64,000 nucleotides of DNA from Verrucomicrobiota bacterium (GTDB lineage Bacteria > Verrucomicrobiota > Verrucomicrobiia > Verrucomicrobiales > Verrucomicrobiaceae). This document shows, in pieces, positions 17,422 through 25,657 of this stretch. The position numbers were made by a program, and so were the translations under genes. Below the pieces are notes generated by a model. It made no database searches and was not told the origin of the DNA. It worked only from the letters and a program-made list of their open reading frames with translations. Location of the stretch: positions 1-64,000 of the forward strand of contig JAFLEI010000028.1 in assembly GCA_017301975.1 (NCBI GenBank). The letters run 5' to 3'. How positions within the stretch are numbered: the stretch's first letter is position 1; the number at the start of each line of letters is the position of its first letter.

Positions 17422-18339
17422 ATGAGTTCACTATCTATTCATCTGCTCGAACAGCTCGAGAGTTTTCTCAAAATATGCGAGTTCTCGGAATCCGATCGCG
17501 AAGTGATACGCAAAGAGGCCTCCGAGTGCTGGTATCTCCATGTCAGAGAGGATCGTTGTGATTTGCCGGGCAGCAGTAGAATGTGTGGTTTGCCTGACTT
17601 GCCGCAAGGCATGGACTGGCCTCAAGGCCGTCGCGGGCCGCTCTTGTTTGTGATGCAGTTGCGACTTGATCAGGCCGCCGGAACTTTGCCCTACGACATG
17701 CCCGACCACGGCATGCTCTACTTTTTTGTGGAGGACGATGAACTCGCCAGAAATGTAAAGCACAAGCTGATCTGGGTGGAAGACATCTCGAGCCTTTAGA
17801 CTGTCGAACCGCCCCTTGGACCAGACACGAAAGGTGCTAGCACTCACCAAGACAACCTTGTTCCACACGCCATCGAGATCGTGCATGGGGTCGATGTGCC
17901 GATATGGAATTTGCGGAACTTGGATTGTGACAGACGGGACGACACTGCTGATTTAATGGAAAGGTTCGAATCGCTTTTAAAAGGTACCTCTGATCCGGAG
18001 GGCACGGCAGGAAAGTTCTTTGGCCATCAATCACGCGACAGGCATGATTATCTCGAGTCCATGGCGCTGCTCTCCTTGAGCTCGAGCGATTCCAAGCCAC
18101 TCTCGGCAGTGGGCCATGATGCTTGGGAACGTTTAAAAGTGACGGCAGAAGCCTATTCAAACTCGCCAGACCAGATCGAAAAAGAGATGAACGAGTGGTG
18201 CCAGTTTTTGCGGATCGACTCCAATTTCGCGGTAGGCTTCAATATCTGGGATGCAGGATCTTACCAAATCATGTTACGCCATTCAGACATAGTGAAGCGC
18301 GATTTTTCAAAATCACACGCCATGCTTGAGACCTGCTGA
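17422..18339 (+). pseudogene. DUF1963 (YwqG-like) gene interrupted by an in-frame amber codon
   Basis: Residues 1-125 end at TAG (17797-17799), but the same frame stays open to TGA at 18337-18339, giving 305 codons with a single internal stop. The first part has YwqG/DUF1963 features (CGLPDLPQGMDWPQ, GPLLFVMQLRLDQA, GMLYFFVEDDE, IWVEDISSL). The second part continues naturally (TVEPPLGPDTKG after the stop, FFGHQSRDRHDYLESMALL, WCQFLRIDSN, ending near GSYQIMLRHSDI). The full length is right for the family. It could be a young nonsense pseudogene, a sequencing error or a readthrough gene; the downstream half shows no further damage. Confidence 0.8.
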
Positions 18340-18372
18340 GCAACACAGTTGTTCTGCATCTCCAGCGCACTG

Positions 18373-18418
18373 TGACGCATAGGAGAGCCTGTGCCATCAC
18401 AGGCTCATCTACGCATCA
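18373..18418. terminator. Bidirectional stem-loop between convergent genes (REP-like)
   Basis: GAGCCTGTG (18385-18393) pairs with CACAGGCTC (18398-18406) around CCAT, and the flanks pair imperfectly to give a stem of about 21 bp. It lies between the convergent ends of the DUF1963 gene and icd, the expected place for a shared terminator or REP element. Confidence 0.6.
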
Positions 18419-18438
18419 TCTTGTCAATAACAGGCGCT

Positions 18439-20661
18439 TCACACCTTCGCCAGCACCGCATTAAACGTCGCGCTCGGGCGGAGCGCCGCGTTGGCCTTTG
18501 CTGTGTCTGGCTTGTAATAGCCGCCGATTTCGACGGGGTTGCCCTGCACGGCGAGGAGTTCGGAGACGATCTTGGTTTCGTTGGCGGTGAGCTCTTCGGC
18601 GATGGGCTTGAAGTGCGCCTGCAGCTCCGTGTCGGCGGTCTGGGCGGCCAGGGCCTGCGCCCAGTAGAGGGCGAGGTAGAAGTGGCTGCCGCGGTTGTCG
18701 ATGGTGCCGAGCTTGCGACCAGGACTGCGGTCGTTTTCGAGGAACTTGCCGGTGGCGGCGTCGAGGGTGTCTGCGAGCACCTTGGCCTTGGCGTTGCTGA
18801 AGTTGTCGGCGATGTGCTCGAAGCTCGGAGCGAGCGCGAAGAATTCGCCGAGGCTGTCCCAGCGCAGGTAGTTTTCTTCGAGGAACTGCTGCACATGCTT
18901 CGGCGCGGAGCCGCCGGCGCCGGTTTCAAACAGGCCGCCACCGTTCATGAGAGGAACGATGGAAAGCATCTTGGCGCTGGTGCCGACTTCGAGGATCGGG
19001 AAGAGGTCGGTGTTGTAGTCGCGCAGCACGTTGCCGGTGACGGAGATGGTGTCTTCACCTTTGACGATGCGCTCCAGCGAGAAGGTGCAGGCGTCGGCAG
19101 GCGTCATGATGCGGATGTCCAGGCCGCTGGTGTCGTGGTCCTTGAGATACTTCTCTACCTTGGCGATGATCTGCGCGTCATGGGCGCGGGCCTTGTCGAG
19201 CCAGAAGATGGCGGGTACGCCGGAAGCGCGGGCGCGTTTGACGGCCAGCTTCACCCAGTCCTGGATCGGCGCGTCCTTCGTCTGGCAAGCGCGCCAGATG
19301 TCGCCTGCCTCCACTTCGTGGGAGAGCAGCACCTTGCCGCTCTTGTCGGTGACAGTGACGGTGCCCTTGCCTGGAATTTCAAAGGTCTTGTTGTGACTGC
19401 CGTATTCTTCGGCGGCCTGGGCCATGAGGCCCACATTCGGCACGCTGCCCATGGTCTTGGGGTCCAAAGCACCGTTGGCCTTGCAGAAGTCGATCACAGC
19501 CTGATACACCCCGGCGTAGCAACTGTCCGGGATGACGGCCAGCGTGTCCTGCTCCTTGCCGGCGGCGTTCCACATCTTGCCACCGCCGCGGATCATCGCG
19601 GGCATGGAGGCATCCACAATCACATCGCTCGGCACATGCAGATTGGTGATGCCTTTGTCGCTGTTCACCATGGCCAGCGCAGGGCCGTTGGCATAGGCGG
19701 CCTGGATGTCAGCTTCGATCTCGGCCTTTTTGTCCGCCGGCAGTTTGGAAAGCTTGGCGACGAGATCGCCAAACCCATTGCGGAAGTCCACGCCCAGTTC
19801 CCGGAGAGTTTCGGCGTGCTTGGCGATGAGGTCCTGGAAGAACACCTCCACCACGCGTCCGAAGATGATGGGGTCGCTGACCTTCATCATGGTGGCCTTC
19901 ATGTGCAGGGAGAAGAGCACGCCGTCCTTCTTCGCCTTGGCGATCTGGTCCGCCATGAAGCTGATCAGGGCGGCCTTGCTCAGGAAGGTCCCGTCCAAAA
20001 TCTCGCCGGCTTTCAGCGGCGTGCTTTCCTTCAGCACCTTGCGGGTGCCGTCCACGCAGACGAATTCGATTTTCACGTCCGTGGCTTCCTCCACCACCAC
20101 TGACTTCTCATTGGAGAAGAAGTCGCCTTTGCCGCCCATGGTGCCCACGCTGGTCTTGGACTCCGCGCTCCACTTGCCCATCGAATGCGGGTGCGCCCTG
20201 GCGTAATCCTTGACGGCCTTCGGGGCACGGCGGTCGGAGTTGCCCTCACGCAGCACGGGGTTCACGGCGCTGCCCATGACCTTGGCATAGCGGGCCTTGA
20301 TGTCTTTTTCGGCGTCGGTCTGCGGATTCTCGGGGAGGTCCGGCACCGCGTAGCCTTTGCTCTGCAGCTCGGCGATGGCGGCCTTGAGCTGAGGCTGGGA
20401 GGCGGAGACGTTTGGCAGCTTGATGATGTTCGTCGTCGGCTCCAGGCAAAGCTTGCCGAGGTAGGCGAGGTCGTCAGACTGCTTCTGGGCGTCCGTCAGG
20501 AAGTCGGGGAAGTTTGCCAAAATGCGGCCTGCGAGGGAGATGTCGCGCGTTTCGATCGTGATGCCAGCGGGCTTCGTGAAGGCCTGTACGATGGGCAGAA
20601 AGGAAAAGGTGGCCAGCAGGGGAGCTTCGTCGGTCAGGGTATAGATGATCTTCGCGGACAT
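18439..20661 (-). CDS. icd: Isocitrate dehydrogenase, NADP-dependent, monomeric type
   Basis: 740 residues from the Met at 20661 (MSAKIIYTLTDEAPLLATFS, the standard start of the family); the longer frame adds nine residues with no support. Signature stretches include FLPIVQAF, ISLAGRILANFP, KLPNVSASQPQLKAAI, LREGNSDRRAP, HPHSMGKW, MGGKGDFF, RGGGKMWN, IPDSCYAGVYQ, FWLDKARAHD and GTIDNRGSHFYLALYWA. Length matches monomeric IDH (about 740). It converts isocitrate to 2-oxoglutarate and CO2 in the TCA cycle, producing NADPH. It stands alone: the convergent neighbour ends at 18339, and the upstream gene is separated by a strong terminator. Confidence 0.97.
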   Translation of the reverse strand: MSAKIIYTLTDEAPLLATFSFLPIVQAFTKPAGITIETRDISLAGRILANFPDFLTDAQKQSDDLAYLGKLCLEPTTNIIKLPNVSASQPQLKAAIAELQSKGYAVPDLPENPQTDAEKDIKARYAKVMGSAVNPVLREGNSDRRAPKAVKDYARAHPHSMGKWSAESKTSVGTMGGKGDFFSNEKSVVVEEATDVKIEFVCVDGTRKVLKESTPLKAGEILDGTFLSKAALISFMADQIAKAKKDGVLFSLHMKATMMKVSDPIIFGRVVEVFFQDLIAKHAETLRELGVDFRNGFGDLVAKLSKLPADKKAEIEADIQAAYANGPALAMVNSDKGITNLHVPSDVIVDASMPAMIRGGGKMWNAAGKEQDTLAVIPDSCYAGVYQAVIDFCKANGALDPKTMGSVPNVGLMAQAAEEYGSHNKTFEIPGKGTVTVTDKSGKVLLSHEVEAGDIWRACQTKDAPIQDWVKLAVKRARASGVPAIFWLDKARAHDAQIIAKVEKYLKDHDTSGLDIRIMTPADACTFSLERIVKGEDTISVTGNVLRDYNTDLFPILEVGTSAKMLSIVPLMNGGGLFETGAGGSAPKHVQQFLEENYLRWDSLGEFFALAPSFEHIADNFSNAKAKVLADTLDAATGKFLENDRSPGRKLGTIDNRGSHFYLALYWAQALAAQTADTELQAHFKPIAEELTANETKIVSELLAVQGNPVEIGGYYKPDTAKANAALRPSATFNAVLAKV

Positions 20662-20759
20662 GATTTTGGAGGGGAATTGAGAGCGCAAGAGCTAAACGAG
20701 GGTGCGCTCCGACGCAATCCCAAGGTGCGCAGCTTCCACGTCTGGCGCACTGAAAACAA

Positions 20760-20789
20760 GAGAAGCGGACCCATTTGGGCCCGCTTCTC
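20760..20789 (-). terminator. Intrinsic terminator of the SRPBCC gene
   Basis: GAGAAGCGGACCC and GGGCCCGCTTCTC form a 13-bp stem with one A-C mismatch around ATTT. On the minus strand it is followed by TTGTTTTC, so it terminates the gene ending at 20820 before icd. Confidence 0.75.
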
Positions 20790-20819
20790 CTCATGTCATT
20801 CTCCAGGCGATGCGCCGAC

Positions 20820-21284
20820 TCAGCACGCAGGCGCTGGCTTGCCGGTGAGCAGAGCGTCCAATTTGTCCAGGCAGGTGCCCCAGCCCTGGTTGTGATTGCC
20901 CCGGCTTTCTGCCGATGGGAAGCCGGTGTGCGTGAGGCGCAGCTCCGTTTGATCGCCACTGGCGATGAAATCCACGGACACAACGGACTCGCAGCCCGCC
21001 CATTCTTCATCCCCTTCATACGTCCAGGTGAAAACGACCCTGGCCGGAGGCGCGACCTCCTGATAGACTCCTTTCACGATGAAAACCTCCCCGCTCTCCG
21101 GGTTGTGGGTTTCCAGGCGGTAGCTGCCACCCTCGCGCAGATCCGTGGTGCAGGTGGTCACCTTGCCGCCGCAGCCAAACCACTGGTTCATGTACTCGGG
21201 CGTGGTAAAGGCGGCAAACACGCGCTCGCGCGGGGCTTTGAAAAGACGTGTGACGTTCAGGGTGTCGGAATCGGTGTTGGTCAT
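20820..21284 (-). CDS. SRPBCC / AHSA1-domain protein
   Basis: 154 residues from the ATG at 21284. The AHSA1 pattern is clear: VTRLFKAPRERVFAAFTTPE, MNQWFGCGG, LREGGSYRLE, KGVYQEVAPPARVVFTW, and ELRLTHTGFPS near the end, followed by GWGTCLDKLDALL. The fold is a helix-grip cavity for hydrophobic ligands; bacterial members are often controlled by a neighbouring ArsR regulator. None is adjacent here, but a perfect 8-bp palindrome with operator geometry sits 27 bases upstream. The gene is single, with its own terminator. Confidence 0.85.
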   Translation of the reverse strand: MTNTDSDTLNVTRLFKAPRERVFAAFTTPEYMNQWFGCGGKVTTCTTDLREGGSYRLETHNPESGEVFIVKGVYQEVAPPARVVFTWTYEGDEEWAGCESVVSVDFIASGDQTELRLTHTGFPSAESRGNHNQGWGTCLDKLDALLTGKPAPAC

Positions 21285-21310
21285 GGGGAGGCGTTGGGTT
21301 CGGTGCAAAC

Positions 21311-21330
21311 ACTTAACCAAAAGGTTAAGT
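21311..21330 (-). promoter_or_regulatory. Operator-like palindrome upstream of the SRPBCC gene
   Basis: ACTTAACC-AAAA-GGTTAAGT is a perfect 8-bp inverted repeat, 27 bases before the ATG of the AHSA1 gene. AT-rich TTAACC/GGTTAA palindromes of this kind are seen at ArsR-type operators in front of AHSA1 genes. The binding protein is inferred, not seen. Confidence 0.5.
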
Positions 21331-21370
21331 ATGCAAGCGCCGATTTCAACCTTGTTCCCCAGCAGGCAAT

Positions 21371-23110
21371 TCAGCGCAACGCCGCCCGGAGCGCGGGCAC
21401 CAGCAGCTCCGCCACCAGCTCCTGCCCGAGATCATTCGGATGCATGCCATCCGGCAGTATTCCCTCCACCGTGGTCTGGTGCTTCGCGGCAAAGTCGGGA
21501 TAAGCCGCGCGCACATCCACCAGCGGCACCTTCAACTCTGCTGCGAGCGTGCGCATAGCGTCATTGTATCCGGCGAGCGTGGCGGAGTCGAAGCCGTCTT
21601 CGGCGGCGGGGTCGTAGGGCGGTTTGCCGTAAAGCTCGCGCAGCTTGGAGGTCCAGCGCAGGGGATTCGTTGTCATGAGGATGACCTTGGCCTTTGCCTC
21701 CTGCGCTGCGGAGATCATGCGGCGCAGATTGCTGAGGTATTCGGCCAAAGGCACGCGCGGGTTGGTGGCCGGAGGGTTCTTCCACACGTCCACGGCGGAG
21801 TCATTGATGCCGAACTGCATGACGACAATGCGCGGCTTGTAATTCAGTACATCGCTTTGCAGGCGCTTGAGGGCGTCCCGCGTGGTGTTGCCGGGGATGC
21901 CCGCATTGTGCACGCTCAGCGAGGAGCCGATGCTCTGCAGCGCCGTCTCCACCCGCGTGGCATACACCTTCAGGCTGCCGCGCGGCGCGGTGGTGGAATC
22001 GCCAAACATGACGATGCCACCTGGCTTGGGCTGCGGTTTTGGCGGAGGCACAAAAGTCGGGATCTCGCCGGCAGCGAGGTCGGCGGTGTTGATCTTCATT
22101 CGCAGGCCGCCCTGCATCGTGGTGATCCACAGCTCGCCCGGTTTGCGCTCATAAAGGTAAGGGTAGGAGACCCGGCCACCGGGAACGTAATTTGCCGCCA
22201 CGATGACAGGTTTGGACCACGTGGCCGCCTCATCGTCCGAAAAGGCAAGCGACAGCTCCACCCGGCTGGAGCCGCTTTTCGGATCATGCCTCGGTGGCGC
22301 ATTCCACAGCAGCGCGATGCGGCCATCGCTCAAACGGTTTAGCTGCGGACAGCAGGTGACGGAGGCAATGTTTGTCTGCTTCAAGCCGGTCCATTTCAGG
22401 CCATCGCGCGAAGTCGCCTCCCACAGGAAGCCCGACTCTGTGCGCAGGAGAAGGTAGAGCGAGCCGTCTTTGCGCTCGATCACGCTGCCTTCGAGGGAGC
22501 CCGCGTGATCATGCGTGCCGACGCCGTAGTCGAGCATGTCGCCGCGCTGCCAGCTTTTGCCAAGATCATCCGAAACCCACATCACCGTGGCATGTCGCCA
22601 CTGCGGGATGATTTCCTGCCCGACCAGGACGATGCGGCCGGACTTCATCTGAATCATCGAGTGAATGCAGCCGCACCACGGATCGCTGAGCTTCACCGGA
22701 GTTTCCCAGGTCCTGCCATCATCCGTGCTGCGGCAGGAATAGGTCGGCAGTATGAAAGCCTTCCAGTCCACGCCAGGCTCGCCCCAGTGCCAGCCTTTGG
22801 GTTCCTTGCGTTCCGCGCCGTTCATCCAGGCGGAGATGATGACACCCTCGCGAGTGCGCAGCAGGGCTCGCTCGTTGCTGACGCTGAACTTCGCCGGTTC
22901 GGCAAACAACGGCGCGATACTCCAAGTGCGGCCTTCATTCGTGCTGCGCAGCGCATTCTTTGCATCCATGCATAGAACGCCGCCGTCCGTCGTGGTGATA
23001 AACGGCCCCTGATGCGTGAAGGGCAGCGCTGCCGCCTTGGGGTGCAGCGTGGGTGAGTCAGCAGCAAAGGCAGTGGCCGTGATGCCGAGAAGCAGCGGGA
23101 GAAGTCTCAT
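21371..23110 (-). CDS. Secreted two-domain protein: BNR sialidase-like propeller fused to SGNH esterase
   Basis: 579 residues, signal peptide 1-16. Residues about 35-345 carry five Asp-box-like repeats (STNEGRTW, STDDGRTW, SDDLGKSW, TSRDGLKW, SDDEAATW) of a six-bladed sialidase/BNR propeller. After a Pro/Lys hinge (PPPKPQPKPGG) comes an SGNH/GDSL hydrolase with block I FGDSTT, block II/III AGIPGNTT and QFGINDS, and block V DGMHPND containing Asp and His. The propeller would bind or cleave a glycan and the esterase would remove acyl groups, as in sialidase plus sialate O-acetylesterase pairs. True sialidase activity is uncertain because related propellers have other substrates. Confidence 0.88.
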   Translation of the reverse strand: MRLLPLLLGITATAFAADSPTLHPKAAALPFTHQGPFITTTDGGVLCMDAKNALRSTNEGRTWSIAPLFAEPAKFSVSNERALLRTREGVIISAWMNGAERKEPKGWHWGEPGVDWKAFILPTYSCRSTDDGRTWETPVKLSDPWCGCIHSMIQMKSGRIVLVGQEIIPQWRHATVMWVSDDLGKSWQRGDMLDYGVGTHDHAGSLEGSVIERKDGSLYLLLRTESGFLWEATSRDGLKWTGLKQTNIASVTCCPQLNRLSDGRIALLWNAPPRHDPKSGSSRVELSLAFSDDEAATWSKPVIVAANYVPGGRVSYPYLYERKPGELWITTMQGGLRMKINTADLAAGEIPTFVPPPKPQPKPGGIVMFGDSTTAPRGSLKVYATRVETALQSIGSSLSVHNAGIPGNTTRDALKRLQSDVLNYKPRIVVMQFGINDSAVDVWKNPPATNPRVPLAEYLSNLRRMISAAQEAKAKVILMTTNPLRWTSKLRELYGKPPYDPAAEDGFDSATLAGYNDAMRTLAAELKVPLVDVRAAYPDFAAKHQTTVEGILPDGMHPNDLGQELVAELLVPALRAALR

Positions 23111-23246
23111 GGTGGTTCATTTGTACGCATTAAAACAAGAGCTTGTACTCATGGCGCTCTGGTTCAGCAAGCAGACCAGCAACATTGACAATTTCACCGT
23201 AAAGAGCGCCTGCTTCACGGGCAGGATGGCCCGCCCTTCATCTTCC

Positions 23247-25598
23247 TCAGGCGATCACATTCTCACCGCGATTCTCCTTCTGCTGAATCGTCACCGGCCA
23301 GCCGGGGAACTGATTCGTGGGCTTGCCGTCCGTCGCGTCGATGAGGAAGCGGAACGACTCGATGAAGTAAGTCTTCTTCGCCGTGTCGAAGGTGATGAAG
23401 CCGAACCCGCTGCCTTTCTCCTCCGCCTTCTCATAGCGGTTCGGCGCCTGGCCCACCACGGGATTGCCAACGGCATAGACATAGGCCTTGTTCCCCAGGC
23501 CCTCGATGTATTCGCCGGTGTCGGGCAGGCCATGCTTGGGCCGGTTTTCATGCGGCATCTTGAGCTCATCCGGCCGCCACCAACGGGGATAACCGGCGGA
23601 AATGGCGGGTGTGCAGAAGGACCAGTTGCTGTCGCGCTGCTTTTCCACGCCGTATTGCGTGAGCGTGGTGATGTGCTGGTCGCCATTGATGTGCAGGGCC
23701 ATGGAGGGGCGCATGATGTCCACGGCACGATTGCGCGGCGTCTGCGGCCAGCCACCTGAGTCGAGATCGGCCTTCAGGTAACCATCCGGCCCACCATGAT
23801 GTGTCGCCACATTCGCAAACACCGTCTGGCTCAGCACGGCCTTCAGCGAATGCCCGCGCCAGTCCTGGGCCCATTTTTTGAGAAACTCCTCCTGCCGCTC
23901 TCCCAGCAGGACCAGACCCGGCTTGTCGAGCGTGGAGGTGTCAAAGTTCGGATCAGGCACGTGGTCAGCGCGGCCTGCGCCCGTATCGACATGCTCCGGC
24001 CCGCTCTTCCACTGGCGGTCTGCGATGATGGCAAAGCTCACTCCGCCATACACCATGTCTCCGTAATACACGCTGATGTCCTGCAGCACCGGCCTGGGAT
24101 CATACGCATCCGGGTGGTGGGCCACATTGGTCCGGTGCACCACATTGACCATCTTCGCCGGTTCAATGTAGCCGCCTTTGGAGGACGCACCCGTGTCTCC
24201 CACGTCCATCTTTTTGCCACCCTCGCCCCAGATGTTGCCCTGAAAGACGTCATGGTCATCCGGCAAACAGAGCGTGGGCGCATTGCGCATCACTTCACGG
24301 AAGGCCCAGCCATGCTGGTAGAATTTGCGCAGGTAGTTCAGGATGGCGGGCTCGGCGGGTTCACGGATGATGCCAAAGCCGCCGTGGTTTTCATAGATCT
24401 GGTCGCCGGAGAAGAACACGAGATCAGGATCGAGCTTGAGCAAATTCTGCGCGACGGGCGCGTAGGGGAAGCCGTAGTCGTTCTGACAGGTCAGCGCGGC
24501 CATGCGCAGCGGCCGGCCTTCGGGATTGGCCTTGATCGTACCCGCCCACTCATGCGGCGTCTCGCTGCCGTCCTTATGTTTCTCGCGGTACACCACCTTG
24601 TAGGGCGTGGCCTGCTTCGCTTCCCACTTCGGAATGCGGAACGTCGCCACCCAGGCATCGGTATCCAGATTTGCTTCACCGAGAGATTTCCATGCGCCTT
24701 TCTGCTGCACACGCAATTCGACCACTTGATTGTCTTTCGCGCCCATGGGACCCGTGAGCGCGCTGAGCTTCAGCACAAAGCCCTCGTCCGTGCGCGAATC
24801 GCTCAGTGAGTACATGGACCACAGCAGCGGCCCAAACTGGTTGCCTGATGTCACGGTGAAGGCATTGCCATCGATCGTCCAGTTTTGGAAGCGGTAGCGG
24901 CCACCGCCTGCAGCACCCGCCTTGCCCTTGTTCTTCTTCGCTCCCCCCACAGCTCCGGCCGCGAAGTTGTTGGCGATGGACACGTTGCCTAGAACCGCGT
25001 CTGCGAGGAATCCATGCGAGACCGTTGCCAGCTCCGCACCCGAATCTGCCGCAGAAGCCGTAAGCGTCAGCGCACACTTGTCGCCTTCTGCCGTGCCTTT
25101 GAGCGTCAGCTTGATCTGCTTCACAGCGGTGCTGTCCTTGAGCGGCGCAGTCTCAGGCCCCAGGACAAGCTGATCGCCCTGCCAGCCAGCGTTGATGCCC
25201 TTCTGCACAAAGCAGTTGCTGCGGTGCTCGTTGAGCTCGCTGCGTATGCCGATGCGGAAGCCCGCACCGCCATCGGCCTTGCCGATCTCCAGCCGCGTCA
25301 ACGTCACACTCATCGTGAAAGCTCCGTTTTGCGTGATCTGATGCGTCAGCGAATGCACGCTGCGGCCGCCGCCCATGCTCAGACATTCTGCGCCACCTTC
25401 GCTCACCCGCCAGTCTTCCATGGGGTTGGCCCAAAACTCACCGCCGAGAAACACGCGGTCATGCGTCTTGGTCCAGGCATCCGTTGTGGCTGCGGTCTTG
25501 GCTGGCGCGGCGGTGGCGCTGCCACGGGCACCGAGGCCCATGAGGGTTCCTGCCGTCATCAGCTTCAGTCCAGTGCGTCGAGAGATGTTCCGTTTCAT
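23247..25598 (-). CDS. Tat-exported PhoD-like alkaline phosphatase/phosphodiesterase
   Basis: 783 residues from the Met at 25598, where a Tat signal starts (SRRTGLK at 6-12, then a weakly hydrophobic stretch ending ATAAP). Residues about 40-230 look like a laminin-G/jelly-roll module, with a Lys-rich loop (GGAKKNKGKAG). The metallophosphatase core follows: FFSGDQIYENHGG, LPDDHDVFQGNIWG, IADRQWKSG, and GDQHITTLTQYG with the final His ligands. PhoD enzymes use Fe and Ca to cleave phosphodiesters or phosphomonoesters outside the cytoplasm. The extra N-terminal sandwich suggests targeting to a polymer. It is 59 bases downstream of the metallohydrolase gene and 136 bases upstream of the sialidase fusion. 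Confidence 0.9.
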   Translation of the reverse strand: MKRNISRRTGLKLMTAGTLMGLGARGSATAAPAKTAATTDAWTKTHDRVFLGGEFWANPMEDWRVSEGGAECLSMGGGRSVHSLTHQITQNGAFTMSVTLTRLEIGKADGGAGFRIGIRSELNEHRSNCFVQKGINAGWQGDQLVLGPETAPLKDSTAVKQIKLTLKGTAEGDKCALTLTASAADSGAELATVSHGFLADAVLGNVSIANNFAAGAVGGAKKNKGKAGAAGGGRYRFQNWTIDGNAFTVTSGNQFGPLLWSMYSLSDSRTDEGFVLKLSALTGPMGAKDNQVVELRVQQKGAWKSLGEANLDTDAWVATFRIPKWEAKQATPYKVVYREKHKDGSETPHEWAGTIKANPEGRPLRMAALTCQNDYGFPYAPVAQNLLKLDPDLVFFSGDQIYENHGGFGIIREPAEPAILNYLRKFYQHGWAFREVMRNAPTLCLPDDHDVFQGNIWGEGGKKMDVGDTGASSKGGYIEPAKMVNVVHRTNVAHHPDAYDPRPVLQDISVYYGDMVYGGVSFAIIADRQWKSGPEHVDTGAGRADHVPDPNFDTSTLDKPGLVLLGERQEEFLKKWAQDWRGHSLKAVLSQTVFANVATHHGGPDGYLKADLDSGGWPQTPRNRAVDIMRPSMALHINGDQHITTLTQYGVEKQRDSNWSFCTPAISAGYPRWWRPDELKMPHENRPKHGLPDTGEYIEGLGNKAYVYAVGNPVVGQAPNRYEKAEEKGSGFGFITFDTAKKTYFIESFRFLIDATDGKPTNQFPGWPVTIQQKENRGENVIA

Positions 25599-25657
25599 GA
25601 GCCCGATGCAACGATGACGACGGGCCGTACCCATCACTGAATTTCGTCCTTTTTGCT

